NCBI GenBank assembly: GCA_963682175.1 | Contig: OY821770.1 | Span: 11,438,501-11,502,500, forward strand | Reading direction: 5' to 3' | Source: Triglochin maritima | Taxonomy: Eukaryota; Streptophyta; Magnoliopsida; Alismatales; Juncaginaceae | Length of the DNA stretch: 64,000 nucleotides | In this document: one piece after another, positions 1-11,392 of the stretch | Position numbering within the stretch: the first letter of the stretch is position 1 | Layout: the number at the start of each line of letters is the position of its first letter | Notes under the pieces: model-generated | Seen by the model: only the letters and a program-made list of their open reading frames with translations | Told to the model about the DNA's origin: nothing | The model's database searches: none | Translations under genes and position numbers: made by a program

Positions 1-430
1 CAAAAAACCACTTAAACTGGATAGACCTAGAACGTAATCCGGACAGATCCCGAACGTAATCCGGACAGATCCCGAATGTAATCCGGACACACTAGAACCA
101 TAATCTGGACACACGAGCAACATAATTGGTACAGGCTAGAACGTTGTCCGGATAGACCAGGACCATATTCCGGACAGACCAGGACCTTAATCTGGACACA
201 AAAACCATTTAATCCGAACAGATCCAGAACGTATTCCGAACAGATCCCGAACATAATCCGGACACACTAGAACCACAATCTGGACACACAATCAACATAA
301 TTGGTACATGCTAGAACGTTGTCCGGACAGACCAGGACCATATTCCGGACAAACCAGGACCTTAATCTGGACTCAAAAATCACTTAATCCGGACAGATCC
401 AGAACATAATCCGGACACACAAACCACATA
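1..430. repeat. 22-bp minisatellite (TCCGGACA type), left array
   Basis: Degenerate tandem copies of a unit of about 22 bp containing AATCCGGACAGA alternate with variants such as ATAATCTGGACACAC and TTGTCCGGACAGACC. The array begins before the window. It lies just downstream of the minus-strand FRS relic and belongs to the same family as the array in that gene's predicted intron (1818-2620). The array at 62450-63500 is the same family in the opposite orientation. Bases 431-526 are plain AT-rich DNA. Confidence 0.8.
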
Positions 431-526
431 AAATTGATGCATTTGACACATTTGACACTTAAACCAGGAACACATTTCACAACTTATAAGTTTTACAAGA
501 GACGGAAAATAATAGGAAATCTAAAA

Positions 527-3526
527 TTAAGGAGGAAGTTCCTCATAATATAGATTCATGTCCCAATCACCGAAATCTTCATCCCCCAGTTTCGGTGCGA
601 CTGGGTGCAACGACGATGTAACCTTCTCCTTGAACTTTCTCTTTTCTTGTTTGTCGAGCTTTTTGTGGCTTCTTCTAACTATCTTCTCAGCTAAAGAAAT
701 TCGTCGTCTAGTCGGTGGTCTGCCTGGACGTCTTACCTTATCTGGATTGAGAACATATGTACCCGTCGTCCCAGGTTCACCAAGTTCAATAAGGAATTGG
801 GTACTTTGCATACGTACCTTAAGCAATTCAATGTACATAACGGCCTCAAGATACCTTGCGTGTGAAATGAAAGCTTCATGTGTGTCCAAACGAGACGACC
901 CATTATGTCGTCGTGACGACGAAGCGTCCTTCTCCATTATGTCATCTTCTAGGTACATATTTTCTCGATGGCTCCTTCGAATATCCTTCCGACATCGATT
1001 AACGATGTAAGACTCCGGGAGCAATGCATTAGGATCTAAGCGTGCAATGACAAAAAAAATTTGGCAACATAAAAGACCAATGTGCTGAAACATTCTACAA
1101 TCACATGTGAAGTTCGTAGATCTGATTTGTACTAGGAAACATTTCGACAGTAGCTTCTCACCACATAATACACGTTCAGATACTTTTTAATGGAATGTGT
1201 CACCCGTATTGAACTACTCCGTAATATCGGAGTATATCATCTTCCCAATTTGTAATTGTACTTTCTTGAAGACCCCTACCGTATACAACTCGCTCAACTG
1301 CCTCTCGAATGGATACATTGAAACTAATTAGGGGCTCTTATGAAGACAATCGAAATCAGATTGAGCTTCATTCTCATACTTGTGCCGGAGCGCGAGTTCG
1401 TATTGTCCAACGAATTGCGTAAGTGTGGTCTTAGATGTCAGGTACTTGTCGAAAAGGTGTTCATACCTTCGCTTCTCTGAGTAGATGACATTCCTACGAA
1501 GAAACAGTCTCCAACAAATGCAGGTATCCATGACCATCAGATTGAATAAATCGATTGGAGCCAACTATGGTTATGGAAGTCAAACTCACCAAGAAAACCC
1601 TGCCAATTACGCTCAAATTCTGCTGGGGTTTTGGAATCGAATACAATCAATTTGAGATCAAATAGCATGTGTTTCCGATACTGCGTCAGCAACTTCACGG
1701 GTGCTTTGTTCATTATGTGTCATATAAAAAATCTGTGCCTCGCGTCTGGGAAGACATTCCTCACAGCAACAGTAATGACGCCACATTGATCTGTTATGAT
1801 CGCTGGGGGACTTATATCTACATGGACGGGGGCAATTTTAAACGAGTGAGTTATATATTCAAAGGTACGAAAAACTACTTTGAAAACTTAATCCGGACAA
1901 ACACAACTTATTACAGACAAAACCAAAAAGTATTCAGAACAGACATACGACTTAATCCGGACAGACATACAACTTATTCTGGACATACACCCAACTTATT
2001 CCGGACAGACACCCAACTTGTTCCGAACAAACCATATTCCGGACAGACATACATCTTATTCCGGACAGAGCAGAACCTTATTCCGGACAGACAAGCAACT
2101 TCGTCTGGATAGAACCAGAACTTATTCTGGACACACTCAAAACTTAAACCGGACAGACATACATCTTATTCCAGACAGAGAATGACCTTATTCCGGACAG
2201 ACATACATTTTATTCCGGACGGAGAAGGATCTTATTCCGGACAGACAAGCAACTTTATCGGGATATAACCAGAACTTATTCTGGGCACACTCATAACTTA
2301 AACCGGACATACATACATCTTATTTCGGACAAAGAAGGACCTTATTCCGGACAGACAAGCAACTTTATCGGGATAGAACCAGAACTTATTGTGGACACAC
2401 TCAAAACTTAAACCGGACAAACATACATCTTATTCCAGACAGAGCAGGACCTTATTCCGGACAGACAAGCAATTTCGTCTGGATAGAAGTTGCCCAAACC
2501 TTAAACCGGACAGACATATTACTTATTCTGGACAGAAGCACAACTTATTCCGGGTATACATACAACTTAAATCGGACAGACACGAGACTTAAATCGGACC
2601 GACCCTAAGTATATACGTACCGTTCATGCACGACAACCAAGTTTGGAACAACCAGATGTAATTTTCAGTGGTCTCAGAAGACAGCAAAGCGCAACCGAGC
2701 AAAACCGATTCGAAATGGTGATTTACTCCTACAAATGGGGCAAAAGGCATGTCGTATTTGTTGGTAATGTAAGTTGTGTCGAAACATATTGCGTCTCCAA
2801 AGTATGATTACGCTGCTCTAGAACGACAGTCATCCCAGAACACGTTTCGTAGTCTTCCTTCGTCATCCATATCCATTACATAAAAAAACATAGAATAAAT
2901 TTTCTGCATCCTGATGAAATAATTCTGAAGAGCTTGTGCATCGCCCGGTCCCATCTTCAAATTTCTGACTTCGTTTACAACGTTCCTGCACAAAGCAATG
3001 TTTAAGACCGGGCAAAATGTTTAACTTCAATTAAATTACGCAGAAAATAACACACACACCTTAGGTCCAGCTCGTTGAAAGTCAATTTGTCATGACCTCC
3101 GGCCCTGACCACAAAAGATTGCATGGTCTTAGCAGCCGATATCCTAGCAGAATCATTGAACGATATGCATGCTCTGGCGGCATCAGGGACAGATCGTTTT
3201 TTGTCGGAGGAAACACATTTGATCGTCCTTAAGCATGGCGTCGTTATGTTGAAGATCAACATAGTTAATGTGGTACCCTCTTGCTGGGTTTCCAGAGACC
3301 CTGATCCGAGCAGTGCACTGGACCCTACCGGATAACCTATGCTTTAGTTTCCCTTCTCCTTGGTTTGCTGGAGTGTGGCATGTATCACAACACCACGATC
3401 GTAATGAGATTGTCTTATCTTAACACCAAAACCACATGAATCGGCATAGGCAACGTAAAATGTTTTGGCGTCTTCAAAAGAACGAAAAAACATCTGCTGC
3501 TTCGGAACGTTTGAGGTCTCCTCCAT
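527..3526 (-). pseudogene. FAR1/FHY3-related (FRS) transcription-factor pseudogene
   Basis: FRS proteins are MULE-transposase-derived plant transcription regulators acting in the nucleus. Reading leftwards, pieces of the whole family layout are present. An ATG at 3526 begins MEETSNVPKQQ and the FAR1 DNA-binding domain (RSFEDAKTFYVAYADSCGFGV, then QCTARIRVSGNP). The MULE domain follows: GDAQALQNYF near 2930, YFGDAICFDTTYITNKYDM near 2790, PPAIITDQC near 1800 and TSKTTLTQFV near 1420. A SWIM finger near 1100 reads FTCDCRMFQHIGLLCCQI, and a basic tail runs to 527. The gene is broken. The DNA-binding domain and the WIPAF/MSSTQRSE region change frame. In-frame stops fall at 2808-2810 and near 1722 (Trp position of the HRWCLWH-type motif). 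The final SWIM His is Gln. Family identity is strong; whether any transcript persists is unknown. Confidence 0.85.
1818..2620 (-). repeat. 22-bp minisatellite filling a predicted FRS intron
   Basis: About 720 bp (1888-2605) is tandem TTATTCCGGACAGACATACA-type units and variants. On the minus strand the array is bounded by a good donor (AACG|GTACGTATAT, intron base 1 at 2620) and an acceptor (CCATGTAG|AT, last base 1818). Splicing there joins TWLSCMN to D-I-S-P-P-A-I-I-T-D-Q with the same residue count as intact FRS proteins (CMSG-RAPKAIITDQ type). The array therefore looks intronic rather than a random insertion in coding sequence. The splice call is inferred from sequence only. Confidence 0.7.
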
Positions 3527-3829
3527 TTGAGTACAAAGAACGAAGAAAATGGTTGATAGTGCGCCAAAAGGGAGACAAAAGGAGGAAGAAAATTCATGAT
3601 ATGCGTATCCTGCGTAGGAGCGCCAAAACGAGGGAGAACAGACTGATTTGAGACGCATTTAATGTGATTGGAAACACATCGGGAAGAGAAAATAAAAAGT
3701 AAGAAAATGATTAAGTTTTGCGGACATTGATGACTCCAACTCAGCAGCGTCCCCAACGAGCATCCTAAACAGCGGTCACTAATCAATTTCCTATTGGAAT
3801 CTAGCCAGAGTAGAGTGGAAGTAAAAACT

Positions 3830-4531
3830 AAGTACAAGAGCTCTTTGCCTTTTTTTTAGAGCACTAATATTAATTTAAATTATGTAGGTCGGTTTGATTG
3901 TGTAAACACACCGTAAGTTGTCATGGGAATGAGAATCAAACTTTTGTCCTGCGTTTATCCCTTCCCAAACCTAACTAGACTATTTTAGGATGCAAGAGCT
4001 CTTTGTCACAATATTCGTCTTTATTAAGCTAATTGTATCGGCACAAGTAATACTCTAGTGTTTTCTGGACTTGTCAACATTTTCTTCGTAAAGTTGGGGG
4101 GTTTTAGATTAAAAAATTATGTCTTTTTTTCCTACACGTTGTCTCGCATCCATTTATTTTGTAACATCCAACTTGAATTTTGATGAGCATGTCTATATTA
4201 GAACTTGAGATAAAAGTCCAACACTGGGAGGACAGTAGAGATGTGAATCATAGAGTGATTGGTCATGTCTTTAACAACTAGACAAATACTGCATGCATAA
4301 CTATTAAACTACATTATTATTTTTACACAAAATGCACTCACTATTTCGTGACATTAAGTGAAACTTAACACGTGACGAGAAATAAAACTCAAAATCAAAC
4401 ACAACGACTTCTACCTGATGAAAATTTGAAGCTGCAGACATCAAAATTCTTACCGAATCAGATATTGTATTTCCAATACATATATTCACGTTAATAGTCC
4501 CATGCGTTTTTCATATATACACACCCTTAAC
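3830..4531. repeat. Duplicated host segment, copy A, left part
   Basis: From about 3887 this stretch is almost identical to 8983-9632 and more distantly similar to 13476-14010. It holds no convincing ORF. It sits upstream of the FRS relic's start, so it may derive from FRS 5' flanking DNA. It ends in the 5-bp target site TTAAC (4527-4531) of the solo LTR and resumes at 6702. Bases 3527-3829 are FRS 5' flank with nothing else recognisable. Confidence 0.85.
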
Positions 4532-4910
4532 TGTAAGAACTCAAACCCTTGTTTAGGGTTAATCTCGGTTTAGTGGAGGTTTAGGGTTTGCTTTGCATGG
4601 GGAAGTGGTGTGCATGGGGAAGAGGGGGTGGCGAGTACTGTGGACGTGAGGGAGAGTGATGGATGAGGGTGTAGGGCACTGTAGCGAGGAGGGGTTGTGT
4701 GGTTTATAACGTGTTTCTTCTCTCTCTCTCTCTCTCTTTTTTCTCTCCATTCACTCACTTGCTCTCTCTCGTTTCTTCTCTTCCCGGCGTCCAGAGGAGG
4801 CAGCAGACGTGGAGGCTTCGGCGTGAGGAGGACGTTGCGAGGTGGGGGTCGCGCGTGAGGAGGTGACGGAGGCGTGAGCGTTGCTCCGGCGTTTCTCCGT
4901 TTTCGTTGAG

Positions 4911-6439
4911 GTATGCCGCTCTCTAGTGTGGTTTTGTTGTTGACACTCATGAGAGGGTCGTGTTGGTCGGTCGGAGGAGGTCGGAGGCCTCTCCGACGTC
5001 GTGTTTGGGCGAAGAAACCTCGGCTGGCGCGAGGTTGAAGACGACCAGACGGTCGACCGGCCCTTGGGCGGTCGACCGAATGCATGTGTTTATTTACTGC
5101 CTGTTGCGTTTCGGTCGACCGAGGCCTTGTGTTCGGTCGACCGGAACTTAAATATATTGGATTTTATATGCATGTGGTTCGACCGTGGTATATGTTCGGT
5201 CGACCGTTATATGACGTAGAAATGTAGGTTGACCCTAACTGTTATCGGTCGACCGAGACCCCTGAGTCGGTCGACCGATGGATTAAAAGATTGAAAATGA
5301 TGGACTGTTAGTTTTCGGTCGACCGGGACCTGAGTCGGTCGACCGATAGACTGGATTGTAATGTTGACCAGACTCCGGTTTTTGACCTCGTTCGGTCGAC
5401 CGGTTTTAGACCTTTGGTAGACCATTGGGGGGATTGTGTTCTGTGCGCAGCGGTAGACCGTGTTAGGGACGGTCAACCGATTCCTTTCTGGAAACGGTCG
5501 ACCGAATCACCTCTTACGGTCGATCGTTTGGGCCCAGAACAGAATTCCAGGTTCCCTTTTTGAACGCCAACTTTGTCCACGGAAACCCGTGTCCTCGCCT
5601 TGTGCGTGAGCCGGGAGGTGACGGTGGGCACGTGATGCGTGCCTGCCCAGGGACCGCCGTTGGGAAGAGTGTGGGTGTTCGGGACGCGTCACCTCCGAGT
5701 ATGGACCGTGACTTGAGATGATTGTTGGGCACTTTGTAGTATAGCAGGCCTGAGGGATCGCGGATCCCAATGTTGATGTTTGTGCGAGCACGCAACTGAC
5801 GTTGGGTGAGGTGACTACCGGCCCACGGGCTACGGAGGTCGCTGCCCTGCTTTTATAGCGGCGCAGTTGGTGTTTGCGGCTCGAGGAGCCCGATGACCTG
5901 ACAGACTTCGGTCTGGATCTGTCCGATGCTGTGCCGGACTGTTGTGATGGACCACCGAGGCTGTGCCGGTGATGCCGCCGAGGTTGTGCCGGCGATGATG
6001 ATTGTTGGGCCGAGGCTGTGCCGGCTATGTTGTTTTCCTCGGCTGGGCACCTACCGAGATGTTGTTGTTATACCTTCCGGGCGACGGCCCCGTTGGTCCC
6101 TGTGGCTCCGACCACTGAGATTTGCAGATCTGTATTCTATCGGCGCGCAGGCGTGACAGAGGCTCCCTGCCGAACCCTTGAGTAGTGTAGCTGCGTGTGG
6201 GGGGTGCGATGTCGCGTGCTGTAAGGCTGCATGTGCCTGCGGTAGGTCTCCTCGGGAGACTCGTTGTTGATTGTCGGACTGATGTCCCGTTTTCCCTTCG
6301 GGGGAACTGCTTTCCATTCCTGTCGATGTCATGACATGCTACTAGTATGATAGGTTCATGGTGTAATGCATGCATATAGGTGAGTTGGCATACGGGGTTT
6401 CCTTCTGGAAACTCAGGCATTGTTGTTATATATTTTCAG
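4911..6439 (+). other. Predicted intron within solo LTR
   Basis: The donor GAG|GTATGCC at 4911 and acceptor TATTTTCAG ending at 6439 align with the same sites in every long LTR of this family in the window. No transcript evidence is available. Confidence 0.5.
5050..5525. repeat. CGGTCGACCG palindrome-pair array (solo LTR)
   Basis: More than a dozen exact or near copies of the self-complementary 10-mer CGGTCGACCG lie here, mostly in pairs separated by 10-13 bp. It corresponds to 15180-15667 of the full element, with individual sites drifted. Confidence 0.9.
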
Positions 6440-6701
6440 GACCGCAGTAGGTCCAGTTGGGTGGTGATCGGCGGGCACGCGCATTTTGGAGTCGGATCCT
6501 CTTCTCGGACCGCTGAGGTCGGCATGATTACGTTTTATCTTCTGTTGTCGTTTTGTTGTAATCATGTTTTATTTTGACAAACTCTGATGTAATGTTGGTG
6601 CACCGCTATTGTTTATGAGAAGTAACAGTCCCGTCTTTGATTGTTGAGTTCCTGTGTCTTGATTACAATTTTTAAATTTTCCGTTGTATCGGGATGTTAC
6701 A

Positions 6702-6966
6702 TTAACTATATTCACATTTCAAATGTATGAAAAATACATCGCTTTCAAAAACCAAATGAAAACAAGCATCCTCAACTTACAACTCTAACATCCTCGAACA
6801 ACGAAAATAATTTTAACTTTATAAAAGGCAAACAACATGATCAAGATCATACACACGATGATATTACAGAAACACAACACAAGGTGTACCAATATATAAT
6901 ATATATGAGTTTTCCAAAAATGTGATTATATCAAAAGACTATAAAATAAATGTACATGTAATCACT
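6702..6966. repeat. Duplicated host segment, copy A, right part
   Basis: This continues copy A after the solo LTR and is nearly identical to 9633-9888. It ends at ATGTACATGTAATCACT, exactly where copy B also ends, and is followed directly by truncated Gypsy pol sequence. Confidence 0.85.
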
Positions 6967-8313
6967 GTGGGAGTGGATGGAGGTCTGAGGTTCAGGAGTC
7001 GGATCTGGGTGTCAAAGGCCGATGAGCTGGGAGATGGCATCATGGAGGAGGCACACCGAGCGAGATATTTCATTCACCCGGGGAGTACGAAGATGTATAA
7101 GGATCTGCAGTGAAACTTCTGTTGGAGAGAGATGAAGCGTTGTGTGGCTGATTTTGTGGCTAGGTGCTTGGTTTGCCAGCAGGTTAAGATCGAGCACCAG
7201 AGACCAGCGGGACCGATGCAGAGTATAGACCTACCTGAGTGGAAATGGGAGCATGTGACGATGGATTTCGTCACCGGGTTGCGGAAGACGAAGGTCTTCC
7301 ATGACACCATTTGGGTTATAGTCGATCGACTCACCAAGTCGACACACTTTCTGGCTATCCGGACTACTCTACCTTTGGAGAGTCTGGCGAGGTTGTATAT
7401 TGAGGAGATTGTCAGACTGCATGGGGTACCAGTGAGTATCATTACAGATCGAGATCTGTGGTTCACTTCCAGATTCTGGGGGAGTTTGTAACAGGCTCTG
7501 GGAACTCGTCTGAAGTCCAGTACAACTTTTCATCCACAGACAGACGCGCAGTCCGAGAGGACTATTCAGACGTTGGAGGACATGCTGAGAGCTTGCACTC
7601 TGGATTGGGTAGGGCATTGGGATGAGCATTTGTCGTTGATTGAGTTTGCCTACAACAACAACTATCATGCGAGTATTGGGATGACGTCGTACGAGTCGTT
7701 GTACGGGAGACCTTGCAGATCACCGGTATGCTGGAGTGAGGTAGGCGAGAGACAGCTAGTCGGGTCTGAGATTGTGCAGATGTATGCTGAGAAAGTTGAC
7801 GTGATCAGGCAGAGACTAATGACAGCTCAGAGCAGGCAGAAGGGCTACGCGGATCGGCGTAGGCGTGTGCTGATTTTTGAGGTTGGCGATCATGTCTTTC
7901 TGAAGATCTCACTGTCGCGTGGGGTGATGAGATTCGGGAAGAAGGGGAAGCTCAATCCGAGGTATATTGGGTTGTTTGAGATATTAGACCGAGTTGGAGA
8001 GGTCGCCTACCGGATCGCGTTGCCGCCACAGTTTTCTGGTTTTCATAACGTCTTCCATGTTTCGATGCTAAGGAAGTACGTGGTAGATCTTTCTCATGTG
8101 ATCCATATTGAGGTTCCAGAGATCCAATAGGATTTATCTCTTGAGGAGAGACCCGTAGAGATTGTGGATCGGATGGAGCACCAGATCAGGAGGAGGACTA
8201 TTCCGATGGTCAAGGTCAGGTGGCAGCATCACTCTGAGCGAGAGGCTACTTGGGAGATTGAGGAGGAAGTCCGGAAGTTGTATCCGGAACTGTTTGGTAA
8301 GCGCTGGATTTAA
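6967..8313 (+). pseudogene. Ty3/Gypsy pol fragment (integrase and chromodomain)
   Basis: This is the 3' end of a pol gene in a single frame, closely similar to 20045-21380 of the full element. It holds the integrase zinc-binding region ([34 protein letters not shown]), the catalytic core ([39 protein letters not shown]), the [10 protein letters not shown] region and the C-terminal chromodomain ([22 protein letters not shown]). Three in-frame stops interrupt it (7111-7113, 7489-7491, 8128-8130), and the GDGQSE-type motif reads TDAQSE. The 5' end is cut sharply at 6967 against copy A. Gag, protease, RT and RNase H are missing. It leads into an LTR remnant at 8348. A dead fragment. Confidence 0.95.
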
Positions 8314-8347
8314 TTTCGTGGGCAAAATTCTGTTAAGGAGGGTGGAT

Positions 8348-8982
8348 TGTTATATCCTAACCTTTGCTTAATGTTTTAATGGTGTTTAGGGGTGGATTAG
8401 AGATGGTTTGGATGGACGGCTGAGATCGAGTGTGGGAAGAGTATATAAAGGTTAAATCTTTTATCTCTCTCATTTTCTCTCTCTCACCCACACGCCTCTT
8501 TTCTCTCTCTCTCCCGCTCATTTCTCTCTCCCGTAGGTGAGCCGAATGATCTAGATTTGGAGTGGTGGGGAGGAGCTTGGACGTTTGCCGGAGTCGAGGG
8601 GTTCGAGTTGAGGTGTTCGCCGGAGGAGAGGAGGTTTTGCGAGGAAGCGCTCGTCGTTGGTTCTTCAAATGCTTCTTCAAGCCTTAAGGTATGTCAAACT
8701 TGCTTTTACGCTCACCTATTATTAGTGTGGGGGTGGGAGCGGTCAACGGTAAGCCGATTGGCCTATCGGACCTGCACAACAGTTTTTCTGCACTATTCGG
8801 TCGACCGGTATTTTGGGTTTGGTCGACCGGTTATAGTGTATTTTGGGCAAAATCCCTCGTACCGGTCGAACGATACCTTTGGGGTGGTCGACCGATTGTG
8901 CAATTCTAACGAGAGATGGAAGCTCTGGGCACTTTCGGTCGAATGGGACACCTTTGCCGGTCGACCGAAAGTACTGTCGTAT
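8348..8982 (+). mobile_element. Truncated 3' LTR of the pol fragment
   Basis: It starts TGTTATATCCTAAC directly after the purine-rich GGAGGGTGGAT (polypurine tract). It includes a TATATAAAGG promoter motif near 8445, the CT-rich leader, a donor-like CTTAAG|GTATGTC at 8689 and at least three palindrome pairs, one with the extended arms CTTTCGGTCGA and TCGACCGAAAG. It stops at 8982, where copy B begins, with shared bases GTCGGT at the junction. The rest of the LTR is absent. It belongs to a subfamily close to the minus-strand LTR at 9889-11392. Confidence 0.9.
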
Positions 8983-9888
8983 GTCGGTTTGATTGTGTAA
9001 ACTCACCTTAAGTTGTCATGGGAATGAGAATCAAACTTTTGTCCTGCGCTTATCCCTTCCCAAACCTAACTAGACTATTTCAGGATGCAAGAGCTCTTTG
9101 TCACAATATTCGTCTTTATTAAGCTAATTGTATCGGCACAAGTAATACTCTAGTGTTTTCTGGACTTTAGATTAAAATTTTCTTCTCGTAAAGTTGGGGG
9201 GTTTTAGATTAAAAAATTATGTCTTTTTTTCCTACACGATGTCTCGCATCCATTTATTTTGTAACATCCAACTTGAATTTTGATGAGCATGTCTATATTA
9301 GAACTTGAGATAAAAGTCCAACACTGGGAGGACAGTAGAGATGTGAATCATAGAGTGATTGGCCATGTCTTTAACAACTAGACAAATACTGCATGCATAA
9401 CTATTAAACTACATTATTATTTTTACACAAAATGCACTCACTATTTCGTGACAATAAGTGAAAACTTAACACGTGACGAGAAATAAAACTCAAAATCAAA
9501 CACAACGACTTCTACCTAATGAAAATTTGAAGCTGCAGACATCAAAATTCTTACCGAATCAGATATTGTATTTCCAATACATATATTCACGTTAATAGTC
9601 CCATGTGTTTTTCATATATACACACCCTTAACTATATTCACATTTCAAATGTGTGAAAAATACATCGCTTTCAAAAACCAAATGAAAACAAGCATCCTCA
9701 ACTTACAACTCTAACATCCTCGAACAACGAAAATAATTTTAACTTTATAAAAGGCAAACAACATGATCAAGATCATACACATATTACAGAAACACAACAC
9801 AAGGTGTACCAATATATATAATATATATGAGTTTTCCAAAAGTGTGATTATATCAAAAGACTGTAAAATAAATGTACATGTAATCACT
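8983..9888. repeat. Duplicated host segment, copy B (uninterrupted)
   Basis: An uninterrupted version of copy A (3887-4531 plus 6702-6966), differing by a few substitutions and small indels. No gene is recognisable. It is bounded on both sides by truncated Gypsy LTR sequence. Confidence 0.9.
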
Positions 9889-11392
9889 ACAACCTCCAAA
9901 ATGAGAAAAACAGGATCTGGTCCCAGGTACGCTCCTCCTTGGTCATCACCCTCTAACGTCGATCACGATCTGGAAAAAAACATGCAACTATGCCCGAGTT
10001 TCCATAAGGAAATCTCATATGCCAAACCTCTAATGCATAAATGAACAAGACAACAACAAACAAAGTATGCAAAAACTACAGCACAATGACATCGTCAATA
10101 AGCTGGGCTATGAGACTCTTTCTCCCAACCTCACACACCCGGTTAGTAACGGGACTCCAGGGCCCTTTCACCCAACCCACTACACATGTACGAGGCTTCA
10201 GGACTCTTTCACCCAACCCCTTCATCACAAAAAAATCATGAACTCAAAGGTGCAAAACAGGGCAACAACAGTCGACTGAACCAAGATACCGGTCAACCGG
10301 TTCCCTCCGAGAACAGGTTTGGATCCAACCGTCACCAAGACCGGTCGAACTAACCCAACCATACAAATGACCAAACGGTCGAACAAAGGTCTGAGGCGGT
10401 CGACCGCTAAAAGGGTCTACGCCACAACATAAAACATTTGATGCCCAACCGGTCGAACGGCAAAGGGGTCCCGGTCGACCAAAAATCTTCAGGCACTTCC
10501 TACGTTCTATAAGTCTTCAACCAGTCAACCTAAACACGAAATGGTCGAACACAAATTAAGTTCACTTAAGTCATCGGTTGAACAAATCTCATGACGGTCA
10601 ACCGTTAGATGGTCTAGACTTGAACCGACTTAGCTACATGTGTAATCAGTCGAACTGATCACAAGGCGGTCGACTGTTTTCATAGTCTATACCCCCAACC
10701 GACTCACCAGCAGTGTAATCGGTGGAACGACAATGGGACCCGTTCGACCGAAAAACAACAAAGTTTGCCCAAATCACTTAACTGATCGACCGCTCAAAGG
10801 CATCGTTCAACCGGTACAAGACAGATTCCTACAATTACACTAGCATCAGTCGATCGTGGCACACGCCGGTCGACCACTATTCAGCAGCTTCCTGTTGCAC
10901 TACCACCCCCGACGAGCCAAAGGTCACCGTTGGCTAAAGTCACCACTCACACACCTTGGGTGAGTCTTAAAGAGAAGCTTGACATACCTTTAAGGCTTGA
11001 AAAAGTCTCTGAAGAACCATGGTGATCACCTCCTCACCACAAGTGTTTCTCCGGTGAATCTCTTCCCGAGCGCAAACCCCAACTCTGTCGACTCCACCAG
11101 CCTCTTCCTTCTTCTCCGATCAGAACACGTCGTTGGCGTTCAGATGACTTGAGAGAGAGAGGCTTAGGGAGTGAGGTTAGAGAGGATAATGGAAGAAAAG
11201 TCTTCTTTTCCGATCAGAACACGTCGGTCCTCGGTTGCACCCTTAAATACCCTCACATTTCCCTCCACCAATCTCATGCCTCCACCTCACCACAGCCAAA
11301 TCAAAACACTCAACCCTGCAAAATATCCAACATATGGGTTATCAAGCCTTAAACCCAATTGGACTACTAAGTAGGATCAGGTTCTAATAACA
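9889..11392 (-). mobile_element. Truncated Gypsy LTR, minus strand
   Basis: Read on the minus strand, it starts TGTTATTAG at 11392. It has a TATTTAAGG promoter motif near 11250, a CT-rich leader, a donor AAAG|GTATGTC at 10987, a dense set of drifted CGGTCGACCG palindromes (10290-10885), the conserved GAGATTTCC..GGAAACTC stem-loop near 10000 and an acceptor TTTTTTCCAG ending at 9970. The last part of the LTR is missing, cut at 9889 against copy B. No flanking duplication can be assigned. Confidence 0.85.

Larger units (their letters stand above)
4532..6701 (+). mobile_element. Solo LTR of Ty3/Gypsy element (2170 bp)
   Basis: It starts TGTAAGAAC and ends GGGATGTTACA, flanked by perfect TTAAC duplications (4527-4531 and 6702-6706). 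Removing it and one TTAAC gives the uninterrupted sequence seen in copy B near 9632. It matches the LTRs of the full element at 14702-23559 along its length: CT-rich leader, GAGGTATGCCGCTC, the CGGTCGACCG cluster, the GCTGTGCCGG region and the TTTTCAGGACCGCAG end. Solo LTRs normally arise by recombination between the two LTRs of one insertion. Confidence 0.95.

Noticed and set aside
1888..2605. Minisatellite as a simple insertion into FRS coding sequence
   Set aside because: Good splice sites and exact residue spacing across the gap make an intron the better explanation.
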